Shown here one piece after another: positions 52,026-60,686 of a stretch of DNA of 64,000 nt. Each line of letters begins with the position of its first letter. Position 1 is the stretch's first letter. The position numbers and the translations under genes were made by a program. This DNA comes from Desulfitobacterium_A nosdiversum (GTDB lineage: Bacteria; Bacillota; Desulfitobacteriia; Desulfitobacteriales; Desulfitobacteriaceae). The DNA is taken from the NCBI RefSeq assembly GCF_049860565.1, contig NZ_CP172056.1, forward strand, positions 2,232,001 through 2,296,000, given 5' to 3'. Under the pieces are notes generated by a model. The model made no database searches and was not told the DNA's origin. It saw only the letters and a list, made by a program, of their open reading frames with translations.

Positions 52026-52313
52026 ATGGAACGTAAAAAGCTTGTACGAAGCGTTATTACCCTTGGACTTTTAGCAGCTTTAGCTGCGGTTATTATCCTT
52101 TCCCAAAATCATGACCCATCGAACCCTCATAGTACGATTGCTAAAGAAACCTGGATCAATGGTCCGCAAGGGCATGGGTATGCAGTTAATAATAATCAGC
52201 AGCCGGCTAAACAATGTTATCCCTGTCATATAAAAAAGGGCTTAGGAGGACAATCCTATTGCCAATCCTGTCATGACCAATCCGGTGTAAAGGTTAGTTT
52301 GCCGCAATCCTAA
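52026..52313 (+). CDS. Small diheme c-type cytochrome
   Basis: A 95-residue protein with an N-terminal signal/anchor helix (about 9-27) and two CXXCH heme sites, CYPCH near residue 65 and CQSCH near 80. It is exported and becomes holo-cytochrome by ResB/CcsA. The ATG at 52026 has AGGAGG eight bases upstream; TTG 52020 is less likely. It is the last gene of the heme cluster. Electron partner not known. Confidence 0.88.
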   Translation: MERKKLVRSVITLGLLAALAAVIILSQNHDPSNPHSTIAKETWINGPQGHGYAVNNNQQPAKQCYPCHIKKGLGGQSYCQSCHDQSGVKVSLPQS

Positions 52314-52407
52314 CATATTATAGAAGGAAGCCTCTCCAAGCAATTCACAAAATGGATAATACTGGAATACATTACATTATAGTTTTGGGTGAATTGGGGG
52401 GGAGACG

Positions 52408-53175
52408 GTGGATGCGGAAAACCGTTATCAGTACCTGGAGCGTTTGGAACAAATCCGGGGATCAAAAGTTCTTGTCTATTTTGCGTACACTCCGCTAGAT
52501 GATAGTATACTGGTTCCTCTTTATAAACAGCTGAAGGCCATAGGACACACTCCCAAGATTGATTTGTTTTTGCATAGTTATGGAGGTGCGGTGGATACCC
52601 CTTATAAGTTGGTTATGCTCATCCGAGAGTTCTGTGAGGAATTTGGGGTGATCGTCCCGCTTGCTGCGAAGTCTGCTGCATCGATGGTTGTTTTAGGAGC
52701 GGATGAAGTGGTTATGGGACCTGTATCTGAATTAGGTCCGATTGATCCCTTAGTAAAACATCCGGTTTATAGGGACGTTTGGGTTCCTGTACAGGCCATT
52801 CGCTATACTCTCGAGTATTTTCAACGGACGATTGCCGATAGCCCGGATCCGGAATTAGCAACATTTATCATCAATCCCGTCCTCAATAAATTGGATCCTT
52901 GGCTAATCGGTGACTATGAAAAATCCCTCAAGGCTTCCCACCAGTATGCTGAAGCACTCCTTTCTCGTTACATGCTGAAGGATTCGCCGCTTCAGGTTTC
53001 TGCGGTTACGCATGCGCTTACAGAGGGGTATTTTTCACATGGTTATCCCATCGGTCGTCGAGAAGCGAAAGAGTTGGGTTTAAAAATTACGGAAGCTGAC
53101 GGTGAACTTTGGGAGGTTATTTGGAGCCTTTATTTAGGCTATGAGGAATTATTAAATCAAAGAGATTTAGAATGA
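52408..53175 (+). CDS. SDH-family (ClpP/crotonase-like) serine protease
   Basis: The 255-residue protein has the Clp-protease/crotonase-like fold of the SDH_protease (PF01972) family. The catalytic Ser is in AKSAASMVVLGADEVV near residue 90, and LHSYGGAVDTPYK lies upstream. Members often have a membrane helix; none is clear here. The role may be turnover of membrane proteins. Starts GTG behind GGGGGGAG. Not visibly operonic. Confidence 0.75.
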   Translation: MDAENRYQYLERLEQIRGSKVLVYFAYTPLDDSILVPLYKQLKAIGHTPKIDLFLHSYGGAVDTPYKLVMLIREFCEEFGVIVPLAAKSAASMVVLGADEVVMGPVSELGPIDPLVKHPVYRDVWVPVQAIRYTLEYFQRTIADSPDPELATFIINPVLNKLDPWLIGDYEKSLKASHQYAEALLSRYMLKDSPLQVSAVTHALTEGYFSHGYPIGRREAKELGLKITEADGELWEVIWSLYLGYEELLNQRDLE

Positions 53176-53194
53176 AATAGTGATAAAATAAAAA

Positions 53195-53250
53195 TGCTCC
53201 CCTTTCACTGGAATATTATGTTGTTTGATTTATCTAGGCTAAGGGGAGCA
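53195..53250. repeat. Long-loop inverted repeat
   Basis: TGCTCCCCTT (53195-53204) is perfectly complementary to AAGGGGAGCA (53241-53250). The 36-base loop is AT-rich, and no T-tract follows, so it is not a canonical terminator but may end the protease transcript. The gap to tatA (53176-53435) shows nothing else clear. Confidence 0.5.
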
Positions 53251-53435
53251 TATACCTCTTTATACATAAGAATTGTATTGAACTCTAAAAATAAAATGCC
53301 GGAATAAAATACTATTGCATGTTTACTGAAACTAGTTTAGGATATGTGTTGTGATGGTCTGATAATCATCACTCGGGATTAAATGATTAACATTTTTAGT
53401 TTTTATGAATGTTAAACATAATGGAGGTGGCAATA

Positions 53436-53639
53436 TTGTTCATTACGTTTGGTTTTATTACTCCGGCAACTGCTGCTATTGCTTTGGTTATTGCTCTCGT
53501 TATTTTCGGACCGGGTAAACTGCCTGAGCTTGGTAAAGCATTAGGAAAAGGAATTTCTGAGTTTAAATCGGCGACTAATGGTGAAGAGAAAAAAGAAGAA
53601 GTTAAAGAGGAAGCTAAAGAAACAAAAAAAGCTGAATAA
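53436..53639 (+). CDS. tatA: TatA, twin-arginine translocase subunit
   Basis: A 67-residue protein with a single N-terminal helix containing the family motif FGPGKLPELGKALG, followed by an amphipathic helix and a short Lys/Glu-rich tail. It forms the Tat export pore with TatC (36990). The TTG at 53436 is preceded by GGAGGTG; an in-frame ATG at 53409 lacks a site. Shorter than the TatA/B at 37759, so this is the better TatA candidate. Confidence 0.9.
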   Translation: MFITFGFITPATAAIALVIALVIFGPGKLPELGKALGKGISEFKSATNGEEKKEEVKEEAKETKKAE

Positions 53640-53670
53640 CTTAGCTGTTTCAAATATTCAAATTAGAGAA

Positions 53671-53724
53671 AAGCATTTGGAAAGTATAACTGCCTATTAG
53701 GAGCATACTTCCAAATGCTTTTTT
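53671..53724. terminator. Bidirectional terminator
   Basis: AAGCATTTGGAAAGTAT (53671-53687) and ATACTTCCAAATGCTT (53705-53720) pair with one bulge and continue into seven T residues. It ends tatA and faces the convergent coat-like gene. Confidence 0.85.
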
Positions 53725-53736
53725 TAAGGTTTTTAT

Positions 53737-54006
53737 TTATACTTGAAGTTGATTAAATTCATTTTTTACTTTTTGAACTTCTTGATTGGGAGCATCACTG
53801 GGGGTATACCAGCCTTTTGAATTCATTGCATTATATAGATTTTCATGGATTGAATACTCGTCTTGCTGAATGTTTTTGAGGTTTTGACGAAGGTTTCCGC
53901 AGGTTACCTCAGTGATAAAAGTGTTAAGGGAAGAAGTCATTTGTTTTTCAATCATGAGTAAATCATTTAAAACTTCTTTTTCCGAAAGTGTAGATTGCCC
54001 TGGCAT
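53737..54006 (-). CDS. Spore coat CotF-family protein
   Basis: The 89-residue helical protein resembles the CotF/coat family (SEKEVLNDLLMIEKQM and a YNAMNSKGWYTPSDAP tail). A ribosome site AAAGG sits eight bases upstream of the ATG at 54006; the in-frame ATG at 54015 has it too close. Just downstream of a second coat-like gene, so the pair is probably expressed in the mother cell during sporulation. Confidence 0.75.
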   Translation of the reverse strand: MPGQSTLSEKEVLNDLLMIEKQMTSSLNTFITEVTCGNLRQNLKNIQQDEYSIHENLYNAMNSKGWYTPSDAPNQEVQKVKNEFNQLQV

Positions 54007-54063
54007 CGCTTTCATCCTTTCTATGCGTACTCAAGTAGAGTAGGCTTAATTTTTTGCCTGTAC

Positions 54064-54273
54064 TTATTCGTGAGAGTTTAAATAATTGAGCAGAGTACTA
54101 TAATGTTGGCGGTGTAAGTCAGAAGCTGAGGAAAGTTGTGATTTTACTGCTGAATCTTGAACAAGTTGTGCAGCTTGTGCATATTTATGCACTAAAAGAG
54201 CTTCGGAATTCAAGGCATCACCTAAAATCGTTAAATTCTTTGAGGTGATCTGGGGAGCGTTTTGATTAATCAT
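54064..54273 (-). CDS. Small coat-like (ferritin-like helical) spore protein
   Basis: A 69-residue helical protein whose ALNSEALLVHKYAQAA stretch matches the small CotF-like/DUF family of clostridial spore proteins. Strong GAGGAGG site. It is upstream of the CotF-like gene in the same orientation by 57 bases. Function in the coat is inferred. Confidence 0.65.
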   Translation of the reverse strand: MINQNAPQITSKNLTILGDALNSEALLVHKYAQAAQLVQDSAVKSQLSSASDLHRQHYSTLLNYLNSHE

Positions 54274-54491
54274 GCTGATCCTCCTCTATACTGTCTGATG
54301 ATTTTGAGCTTTAAAATTGCTTTTAAAAAAGCTCTTTATAGAATTCCTCATTTTTAAAGAGGTATGTCTGGAAATTATAGGTAACAGCTTGAATTATTTT
54401 TACTGGTATATCGTTTTTTGTGCAGGGTTTACAAGGTGCTTTGTTTGGGACAGAATAGAGAGAGAGAACATAAGATCAAGGAGTAATGACT

Positions 54492-55559
54492 GTGTCCTAT
54501 ATATTTAAGGAAAATCCTAAATTTCTCTTGATTTATCACTTTGTCAAAGACATTTTTCCGCTTGTTAAAAAAGAACTCCGATTTTGGAGTTCATGGGCCG
54601 AGAAAGCACCGGATTCGGTTCTTGCTAAACAAGCTTTTGATTCAATTCAACGCAAAACGTTTCATTGTCTTGGAGGGAGTATTTATGCCCTCTATCCAGG
54701 AACAGAGCGCGAAACGATGATTGAGTTTATCGTTGCGTATCAGACTATCAGTGATTATTTAGATAACCTTGTGGATGCGGCTGATGTTCAAGATGAAAAA
54801 GCTTTTGCTCAGCTTCATTTAGCTATGACAGAAGCTTTAGATTCTGAAGCCGTAGTCTCAGACTATTATGCCGAATATCCTTATCAAGAGGATGGAGGCT
54901 ATCTTGAACACTTGGTTCGGACTTGCCAGGCTAATTTAAAGGATTTACCGTCTTATCCTGTGGTCAAAAAATCTTTAATTGAGTTAGCTTCTCTTTATTC
55001 TTCGCTGCAAACGTATAAGCACTTAAGTCTAGAAGAACGGGAGAAGAAGATGTTATCATGGATTGAACCTCATCTGAAGGAATATCCGAATATATCTGCA
55101 TGGGAATTTGCTGCAGCATCAGGTTCTACCCTCGGAATTTTCTGCCTGGTTGCAGCAGCGCATCGGCCGGGGTTAACAGGTGAGGAGGTCTGTCGATTAA
55201 AGCAGGCTTATTTTCCCTGGATTTGTGGGCTGCATATTTTAATGGATTATTTTATCGATTATGTGGAAGACCGTGAGACCGAACAGCTTAATTTTGTTCA
55301 ATACTATAAAAGTATTTTGGAACGGGAAGAAAGACTTGTGCTCTTCCTTAAAGAATCAACACAGCATGCTCGTTATTTGACTTATCCTAAGTTCCATCAA
55401 ACCGTTGTCGAAGGGCTGTTAGCTATGTATTTATCCGATCCTAAAGCCCAAATTGAGGAACTTCGCGGCGGGACTCAGGCCTTACTCTCTGCAGGAGGAA
55501 TAACTATCCAGCTTCTCTATCAGATGTGTCGTGTACTGCGTAAAAAAGAAGTCCTTTAA
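54492..55559 (+). CDS. YtpB/DUF2600 terpene synthase (tetraprenyl-beta-curcumene synthase family)
   Basis: A 355-residue helical protein of the DUF2600/YtpB family, a class-IB terpene synthase acting on heptaprenyl diphosphate in Bacillus. The Asp-rich segment ISDYLDNLVDAADVQDE near residue 86 and MDYFIDYVED near residue 255 are visible metal-binding regions. A polyprenyl synthase gene lies convergently downstream and could supply the substrate. ATG 54486 is only two bases after AAGGAG, so GTG 54492 is preferred. Confidence 0.82.
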   Translation: MSYIFKENPKFLLIYHFVKDIFPLVKKELRFWSSWAEKAPDSVLAKQAFDSIQRKTFHCLGGSIYALYPGTERETMIEFIVAYQTISDYLDNLVDAADVQDEKAFAQLHLAMTEALDSEAVVSDYYAEYPYQEDGGYLEHLVRTCQANLKDLPSYPVVKKSLIELASLYSSLQTYKHLSLEEREKKMLSWIEPHLKEYPNISAWEFAAASGSTLGIFCLVAAAHRPGLTGEEVCRLKQAYFPWICGLHILMDYFIDYVEDRETEQLNFVQYYKSILEREERLVLFLKESTQHARYLTYPKFHQTVVEGLLAMYLSDPKAQIEELRGGTQALLSAGGITIQLLYQMCRVLRKKEVL

Positions 55560-55573
55560 TAAAGTTATCTTTT

Positions 55574-56596
55574 TTAGCTATTCCGATACAAAACTTTTGC
55601 GGCAAGTTGAGTTAATACTGTTTTGGATGGACAGGCCGAGATTTCTTCGAGATAAGATAAAGCAGTCTCTACGCATGTTAAAGCTGTAGAAAATGCTTCA
55701 TCCAAGGCTTCCGAAGAGATTAAGGCCTGCATTATTTTAGGGATTTTTTCGGGGGTAGGCTTGTCCTGCAGAAATTCCCCTGCCCAAGGTCCATAAAGGG
55801 GATGTTTTAAAAGATAAATTATAGGCAGCGTGATATGGCCGTTGATCAGGTCAGCAGCAACCGGTTTTCCCGTTTGTTGCGGATCGCCTGTAAAGTCAAG
55901 AAGATCATCAATAATCTGATAGGCATAGCCAAGGTGCATGCCGAAATTACCTAAACGATCAATATCTTCATTTGATGCGCTGGCGGTAGCGGCTCCGGAA
56001 CGGCAGGAACTGGCAAGGAGAATACCTGTTTTGCGGGAAATTCGTTCGAAGTAGTCATTTTCGGATACCGATAAATCAAATTGTCGATTCGCTTGATCGA
56101 CTTCCCCTGTACACATGGCTTGAATTGCTTCAACTAAATAATTCATGCTTGCCAAAAGCTGGTGAGAAGATAGAATGTGAAACGCTTCAGCAAAAAGATA
56201 ATCGCCGGTAAGTACCGCTGCGAGGTTATCCTGCTGAGAGTTGATTGTAGGCAAGCCACGTCTAAGATCAGAATGATCGATCACATCATCATGGATAAGT
56301 GAGGCCATATGGATCAGTTCAGCCGCGACAGAAGCCTGAATCGTTGCCGTATTTAACGGTCCAAAGCACATTCCGCTTTGCAGGGTTAAAAGGGGGCGCA
56401 GACGCTTTCCTCCCGAGGTTAAAAGCTGTGAACAGGATTGGCGTATCATCCCTTGTGCTTTGTCAATGGTTTGCTTTAAACGTTCTTCAACAAGGAGCAA
56501 TTCAGGAAAAAATAATGGCGATTTGTCATTGAGGTTAGGGGTACTATATAAAAAATTTTCAGGAGAGTGAGTTGATTCTTCGAGCAGAATTGTCAT
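55574..56596 (-). CDS. Polyprenyl diphosphate synthase (second copy)
   Basis: A 340-residue trans-prenyl synthase with both Asp-rich motifs: IHDDVIDHSDLRRG near residue 92 and IIDDLLDFTGD near 218. About 25% shorter similarity to the copy at 38152 is apparent from the motif context, so it is a diverged paralogue and not a recent duplication. It is tail-to-tail with the YtpB-like gene, separated by 14 bases. It may supply prenyl diphosphate for that terpene synthase or for quinone. Confidence 0.9.
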   Translation of the reverse strand: MTILLEESTHSPENFLYSTPNLNDKSPLFFPELLLVEERLKQTIDKAQGMIRQSCSQLLTSGGKRLRPLLTLQSGMCFGPLNTATIQASVAAELIHMASLIHDDVIDHSDLRRGLPTINSQQDNLAAVLTGDYLFAEAFHILSSHQLLASMNYLVEAIQAMCTGEVDQANRQFDLSVSENDYFERISRKTGILLASSCRSGAATASASNEDIDRLGNFGMHLGYAYQIIDDLLDFTGDPQQTGKPVAADLINGHITLPIIYLLKHPLYGPWAGEFLQDKPTPEKIPKIMQALISSEALDEAFSTALTCVETALSYLEEISACPSKTVLTQLAAKVLYRNS

Positions 56597-56675
56597 GATA
56601 ACCTTCCTTTACTAGGATGTACAAGCTTTCTTCAATCATGGTCATTACTGCTAGTATGCCTAAAAATTGTAAAGG

Positions 56676-57830
56676 TTACTCCTCTTTGCCATAGAGTTCA
56701 AAAGTAAGGGAGTTCTCTCGGATATAGCATCGAATGAGCAGGTAACCTGAGGTGTTATTTTTAAGCTTTAGATCAAGATCTGGGTAAGCAACTGTTGCGT
56801 CCTGACCTGGAGGTACATAATTAATCTCGAGGGAATGAGGATGGCGTTCGAGAATTTCGAGATGGGCTAAAAGAGCGGCATTGTATAGTGTTGAGGAAAC
56901 TTGACAGATTCCTCCGCCAAGTCCCGGCGTGAATTGATTGTCAACGATAATCAGGGCTTCTTTATAACCGGCGGCAGCCGTTCGTTCACCGATACGCTGG
57001 TTAAAAGAGAATCCTTCCTGAGGAGCCAGCACAAGACCATCGAGAGTTTTTGCAGCAAGTTTAATATTATCCGTACGGCTGATAAGGCTTGAATCAAATT
57101 GAGTGGTGTATTTAGCCAGTAAATGGGTGATTTTCATTCCTTCAAGCTGGGCAGCAGTAACACGGGGCTGTCCTGATGTTTTAAACGGAACTTCAATAGG
57201 AGTAAGTTGAAGGAGATTTATATGTTTAATTTTTTCAGTTAATAACTCAAGGTCGACTTCCTGTCCCGGCTTCTCTTTTTCAATGATCATCTGGTTTTCA
57301 GGTGTAATTTTATATGAAGCATCAATTGTAGGCCGGTTAAACTTTGCCAATGAGCTTGCTAACGTTTTTTGCAGCCGATCAGAGTTCCAATTGTATTCGA
57401 TAATAAGCGATGAAGACATTCCTTTTTGAAGATTGAATTGAGAGAGCGCCTTTTGAAAAATATTTCCTGATCGGCCTTGATCATACGCGAGTTGTATGAT
57501 TTTATCCCAATCAAGGGACATACCCAAATCTTTTAAGGGGAGTTTAATTATTTCGGGGGGTTGGCCGGGAATACTCAATTCAAGAGATTGGTCAAGTAAA
57601 GGGGTAAGTTGATTTTCAAGAGTTTTACGAGCGTCAGTCTTATTAAGTGAAGAAAGATCAAGGGAACCGACTTTAACCCCTTTTAGGATCAGTCCTGTAT
57701 CTTTGGTATAGAGAAACAGTGCTCCAAGTGATATCAGTGATACCGTTAACAGCAATGAAAAAAAGACGAAGACCGTTTTCTTCCACGATCTTCGCTTGGA
57801 TTGGGCATTTTCCAAAGTTTCAGTATTCAA
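56676..57830 (-). CDS. VanW-family membrane-anchored protein
   Basis: A 384-residue protein with a cytoplasmic basic N-terminus, one membrane helix (about 18-40), a peptidoglycan-binding-like region in the middle (about 60-235) and a C-terminal VanW domain with FSFNQRIGERTAAAGY and the conserved GGGICQVSSTLYNAAL block. Function of the family is unclear but it lies at the cell envelope. Divergent from no close neighbour; monocistronic. Confidence 0.85.
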   Translation of the reverse strand: MNTETLENAQSKRRSWKKTVFVFFSLLLTVSLISLGALFLYTKDTGLILKGVKVGSLDLSSLNKTDARKTLENQLTPLLDQSLELSIPGQPPEIIKLPLKDLGMSLDWDKIIQLAYDQGRSGNIFQKALSQFNLQKGMSSSLIIEYNWNSDRLQKTLASSLAKFNRPTIDASYKITPENQMIIEKEKPGQEVDLELLTEKIKHINLLQLTPIEVPFKTSGQPRVTAAQLEGMKITHLLAKYTTQFDSSLISRTDNIKLAAKTLDGLVLAPQEGFSFNQRIGERTAAAGYKEALIIVDNQFTPGLGGGICQVSSTLYNAALLAHLEILERHPHSLEINYVPPGQDATVAYPDLDLKLKNNTSGYLLIRCYIRENSLTFELYGKEE

Positions 57831-57897
57831 AGTAAAACTCCCCCTTGTTTTTTGCTATATCATCTATATGGCAATAAGGGGGAGAAATTGATTATTA

Positions 57898-58329
57898 TTA
57901 TTTGTTATTTTCGTTATCAAATGGAAGTATTTTGGCACAATATTCAAGGATTTCCCGGCGGCGAACAATGCCGATAAAGACATTTTGATCATCTACGACC
58001 GGAATAAAGTTTTGCTCAATTGCTCTCGATAGAAGATCTTCAATATGCGCATCGATGGATACCGGATAGTTTTGAATATGCTGCTCAATTTCACTAAGTC
58101 GGATGTTCTGTGTATTTTCAAAGGTTAAACCTGGGGTGTTTTTAAGTTTCCAAAGAAGATCTCCTTCGGTCAGTGTTCCGATATAATGCCCTTCCTCATC
58201 AATCAAGGGGATAGCAGAATAACGATGAAATTCCATCCGTTCAAGAGCCTGTCTCATGGTCGCGTTATATTTTAAAAAGATCACGTCTTTTTTCGGGATG
58301 AGAAAAAAAATAACATTCATGAATTTCAA
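57898..58329 (-). CDS. Tandem CBS-domain protein
   Basis: A 143-residue protein with two CBS modules (about 8-75 and 85-140), including YSAIPLIDEEGHYIGTLTEG and FIPVVDDQNVFIGIVRRR. Such proteins sense adenine nucleotides. There is no attached enzymatic domain. The start is ambiguous between a TTG at 58329 and the ATG three codons later. Confidence 0.85.
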   Translation of the reverse strand: MKFMNVIFFLIPKKDVIFLKYNATMRQALERMEFHRYSAIPLIDEEGHYIGTLTEGDLLWKLKNTPGLTFENTQNIRLSEIEQHIQNYPVSIDAHIEDLLSRAIEQNFIPVVDDQNVFIGIVRRREILEYCAKILPFDNENNK

Positions 58330-58525
58330 ACCACTCCTTGTACACTTAATAAGTCTATTCTAGCAGGAAATATGGAGTCGGTGCAAAAGAAAAATCAGGC
58401 AATCGAATAATGATATTGATTAATAAGATTATGAAATGCAGTAAATTGAAAATTAAGGATTAGATATGCTATGCTAAAAAGTAGCAACGATTAAATCGAA
58501 TTAAGGATTGAAGGATTGAAAGATT

Positions 58526-59287
58526 ATGGGAATGAATGAAGACACATTGCGACTCTTGCTGCAAGGAATTAAACAACGGGACGTTAGTGTTGAGGAAGGG
58601 ATAGAACGCTTAAAAGTACTTCCTTTTGAAGATCTGGGCTTTGCTAAGGTTGACTATCATCGGAATATCCGCCAGGGTTTTTCGGAGGTTATTTATTGTG
58701 CAGGAAAGACGACGGAACAAATTGTAGCGATTGCAGAAAAACTTGCCGAGCGGGGAGGAGGCAATATCTTAGGAACTCGGGCAGATTCTGAGGTTTATCA
58801 GGCTGTACGGGAACGCATTCCCGATGCAGAATATAACGCTTTAGCGCATCTCATCATGATTAAACGAGGCAAACAAGAGGATCGTGGAAATATCCTTGTT
58901 TTAAGTGCAGGCACTTCTGATTTGCCTGTAGCAGAAGAGGCAGCCCTTACCGCGGAAATGATGGGAAATCACGTTGAGCGGGTTTATGATACTGGGGTTG
59001 CCGGAATTCATCGTCTGCTCAGCCAAACGGATAAATTAAGTCAGGCTCGTGTTATTGTCGTTGTCGCGGGTATGGAAGGGGCCTTAGCCAGTGTTGTCGG
59101 AGGCCTCGTAGATAAGCCTGTGATTGCGGTTCCGACGAGTGTCGGGTATGGTGCCAGCTTCGGAGGATTGGCAGCCCTATTAGCGATGTTGAATAGTTGT
59201 GCCAGCGGTGTAAGTGTTGTTAATATTGATAATGGTTTCGGTGCAGGCTATCAGGCAGGGTTGATAAATCGGTTAGGAGAGAACTAA
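58526..59287 (+). CDS. larB: LarB, nickel-pincer cofactor biosynthesis carboxylase/hydrolase
   Basis: A 253-residue protein of the LarB/PurE-like family. It carboxylates and hydrolyses nicotinic acid adenine dinucleotide to start the pincer cofactor. The NCAIR-mutase-like part contains LVLSAGTSDLPVAEEA and VVAGMEGALASVVGG. It starts one base before larC. LarE and LarA are not encoded in the window. Confidence 0.92.
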   Translation: MGMNEDTLRLLLQGIKQRDVSVEEGIERLKVLPFEDLGFAKVDYHRNIRQGFSEVIYCAGKTTEQIVAIAEKLAERGGGNILGTRADSEVYQAVRERIPDAEYNALAHLIMIKRGKQEDRGNILVLSAGTSDLPVAEEAALTAEMMGNHVERVYDTGVAGIHRLLSQTDKLSQARVIVVVAGMEGALASVVGGLVDKPVIAVPTSVGYGASFGGLAALLAMLNSCASGVSVVNIDNGFGAGYQAGLINRLGEN

Positions 59288-59288
59288 G

Positions 59289-60686
59289 ATGAGAATTGCT
59301 TATTTTGATTGTTTCGCTGGAATCAGCGGTGATATGACCCTTGGAGCTCTAGTTGATGCCGGGCTTAATTTTGAAGAATTAAAGGCAGAACTCGCGAAAC
59401 TTCATCTTAAGGACTACGAGATCAAGCAAGAAAAAGTGGTTAAACAAGGGATGTCGGGTACCAAAATTCATGTTTTGGCTCAAGAAGGACATGTTCACCG
59501 TCATTTAAATGATATAACCCAAATTATACAAGAGAGTGAGTTAGCGGAAGAAATAAAGGATAAAGCGCTTGCAGTTTTTGGAAAGCTGGCCGAGGCCGAG
59601 GCCAGAGTTCATGGAACATCACCTCAAGAGGTTCATTTTCATGAGGTTGGTGCCGTAGATGCCATTGTTGATATCGTTGGGGCAGTCATCGGTTTATACA
59701 AGCTGGGAATTGAAAAAGTTTATGCATCAGCAGTTCATACGGGCCAAGGGTTTACAAAGGCTGCTCATGGGACGATTCCAATACCGGCGCCGGCAACAAT
59801 AGAACTGCTTCAAGGGATCCCGGTTTACACGCAAAATATTCCTTTTGAGCTGGTTACACCGACTGGGGCGGCTATTCTTTCCACATACTGCAGCGACTTT
59901 GGTGATATGCCGGTAATGAAAGTTGATCATATTGGCTATGGAGCAGGTGAGCGCGATCTAACCATTCCCAATCTTTTAAGGATAATGATTGGTGAGAAGA
60001 GTACGATGGATATTCCCAAAATCAATCCCAATAGCGGTTATCCTCAAGAAATCCTCGAGAATCACGAAAGCGATCAGCAGAAACATATGCATGAGCATAA
60101 GCACGGGCGTGAATATAAGCATGTCCATGGACACGATCATGAACATAAACATAAGTATAGCGAGCTTCAAGAACTCTGGACAGGTCAAAACTCTGAAATT
60201 CCCCCAAAAGGAGAAGCTCGCTTTTTACAGGAGCAAACGATTCAAGCTGGAGAAGCCCTAATGCTTGAAGCCAACATCGATGATATGAATCCAGAGTTTT
60301 ACGATTACTTAATTCAAAAGTTTTTTAAAGAAGGGGCTATGGATGTTTTTCTTCAGCCAATTCAGATGAAAAAAAATCGCCCTGCAGTTACATTATCTGT
60401 ACAGATTCACCCCTCACAGTTGGAGAAGTTCACAACCCTTATTTTAAAAGAGACGACAACAATTGGCGTTAGAGTGTATCCCGTGACGAAATATATGCTT
60501 CCGTATGAAGTGATCCTTGTCGATACTCCGTGGGGCAAGGCGAAAGCGAAAATCGTCCGTGCCGGTGGCGAATTTACAACCATATCTCCAGAATATGAAG
60601 ATTGCCGCCGTATTGCAGAAAAAGAAAATCTCCCTTTAAAGGAGATCTATGAGGAAATCAAAAAGCAAGCGTCAAGTCTTCGTTGA
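59289..60686 (+). CDS. larC: LarC, nickel insertion protein (pincer cofactor)
   Basis: A 465-residue single-ORF LarC. It begins FDCFAGISGDMTLGALVDAG, contains HEVGAVDAIVDIVGAV, and has a histidine-rich linker near residues 258-290 that probably binds Ni. In Lactiplantibacillus LarC is made by a programmed frameshift; here the ORF is continuous. Overlaps the convergent aspartate decarboxylase gene by 15 bases. Coupled to larB. Confidence 0.93.
   Translation: MRIAYFDCFAGISGDMTLGALVDAGLNFEELKAELAKLHLKDYEIKQEKVVKQGMSGTKIHVLAQEGHVHRHLNDITQIIQESELAEEIKDKALAVFGKLAEAEARVHGTSPQEVHFHEVGAVDAIVDIVGAVIGLYKLGIEKVYASAVHTGQGFTKAAHGTIPIPAPATIELLQGIPVYTQNIPFELVTPTGAAILSTYCSDFGDMPVMKVDHIGYGAGERDLTIPNLLRIMIGEKSTMDIPKINPNSGYPQEILENHESDQQKHMHEHKHGREYKHVHGHDHEHKHKYSELQELWTGQNSEIPPKGEARFLQEQTIQAGEALMLEANIDDMNPEFYDYLIQKFFKEGAMDVFLQPIQMKKNRPAVTLSVQIHPSQLEKFTTLILKETTTIGVRVYPVTKYMLPYEVILVDTPWGKAKAKIVRAGGEFTTISPEYEDCRRIAEKENLPLKEIYEEIKKQASSLR

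Noticed and set aside
59289..60686. Programmed frameshift in larC
   Set aside because: The ORF is continuous at full length, unlike Lactiplantibacillus, so no shift is needed.
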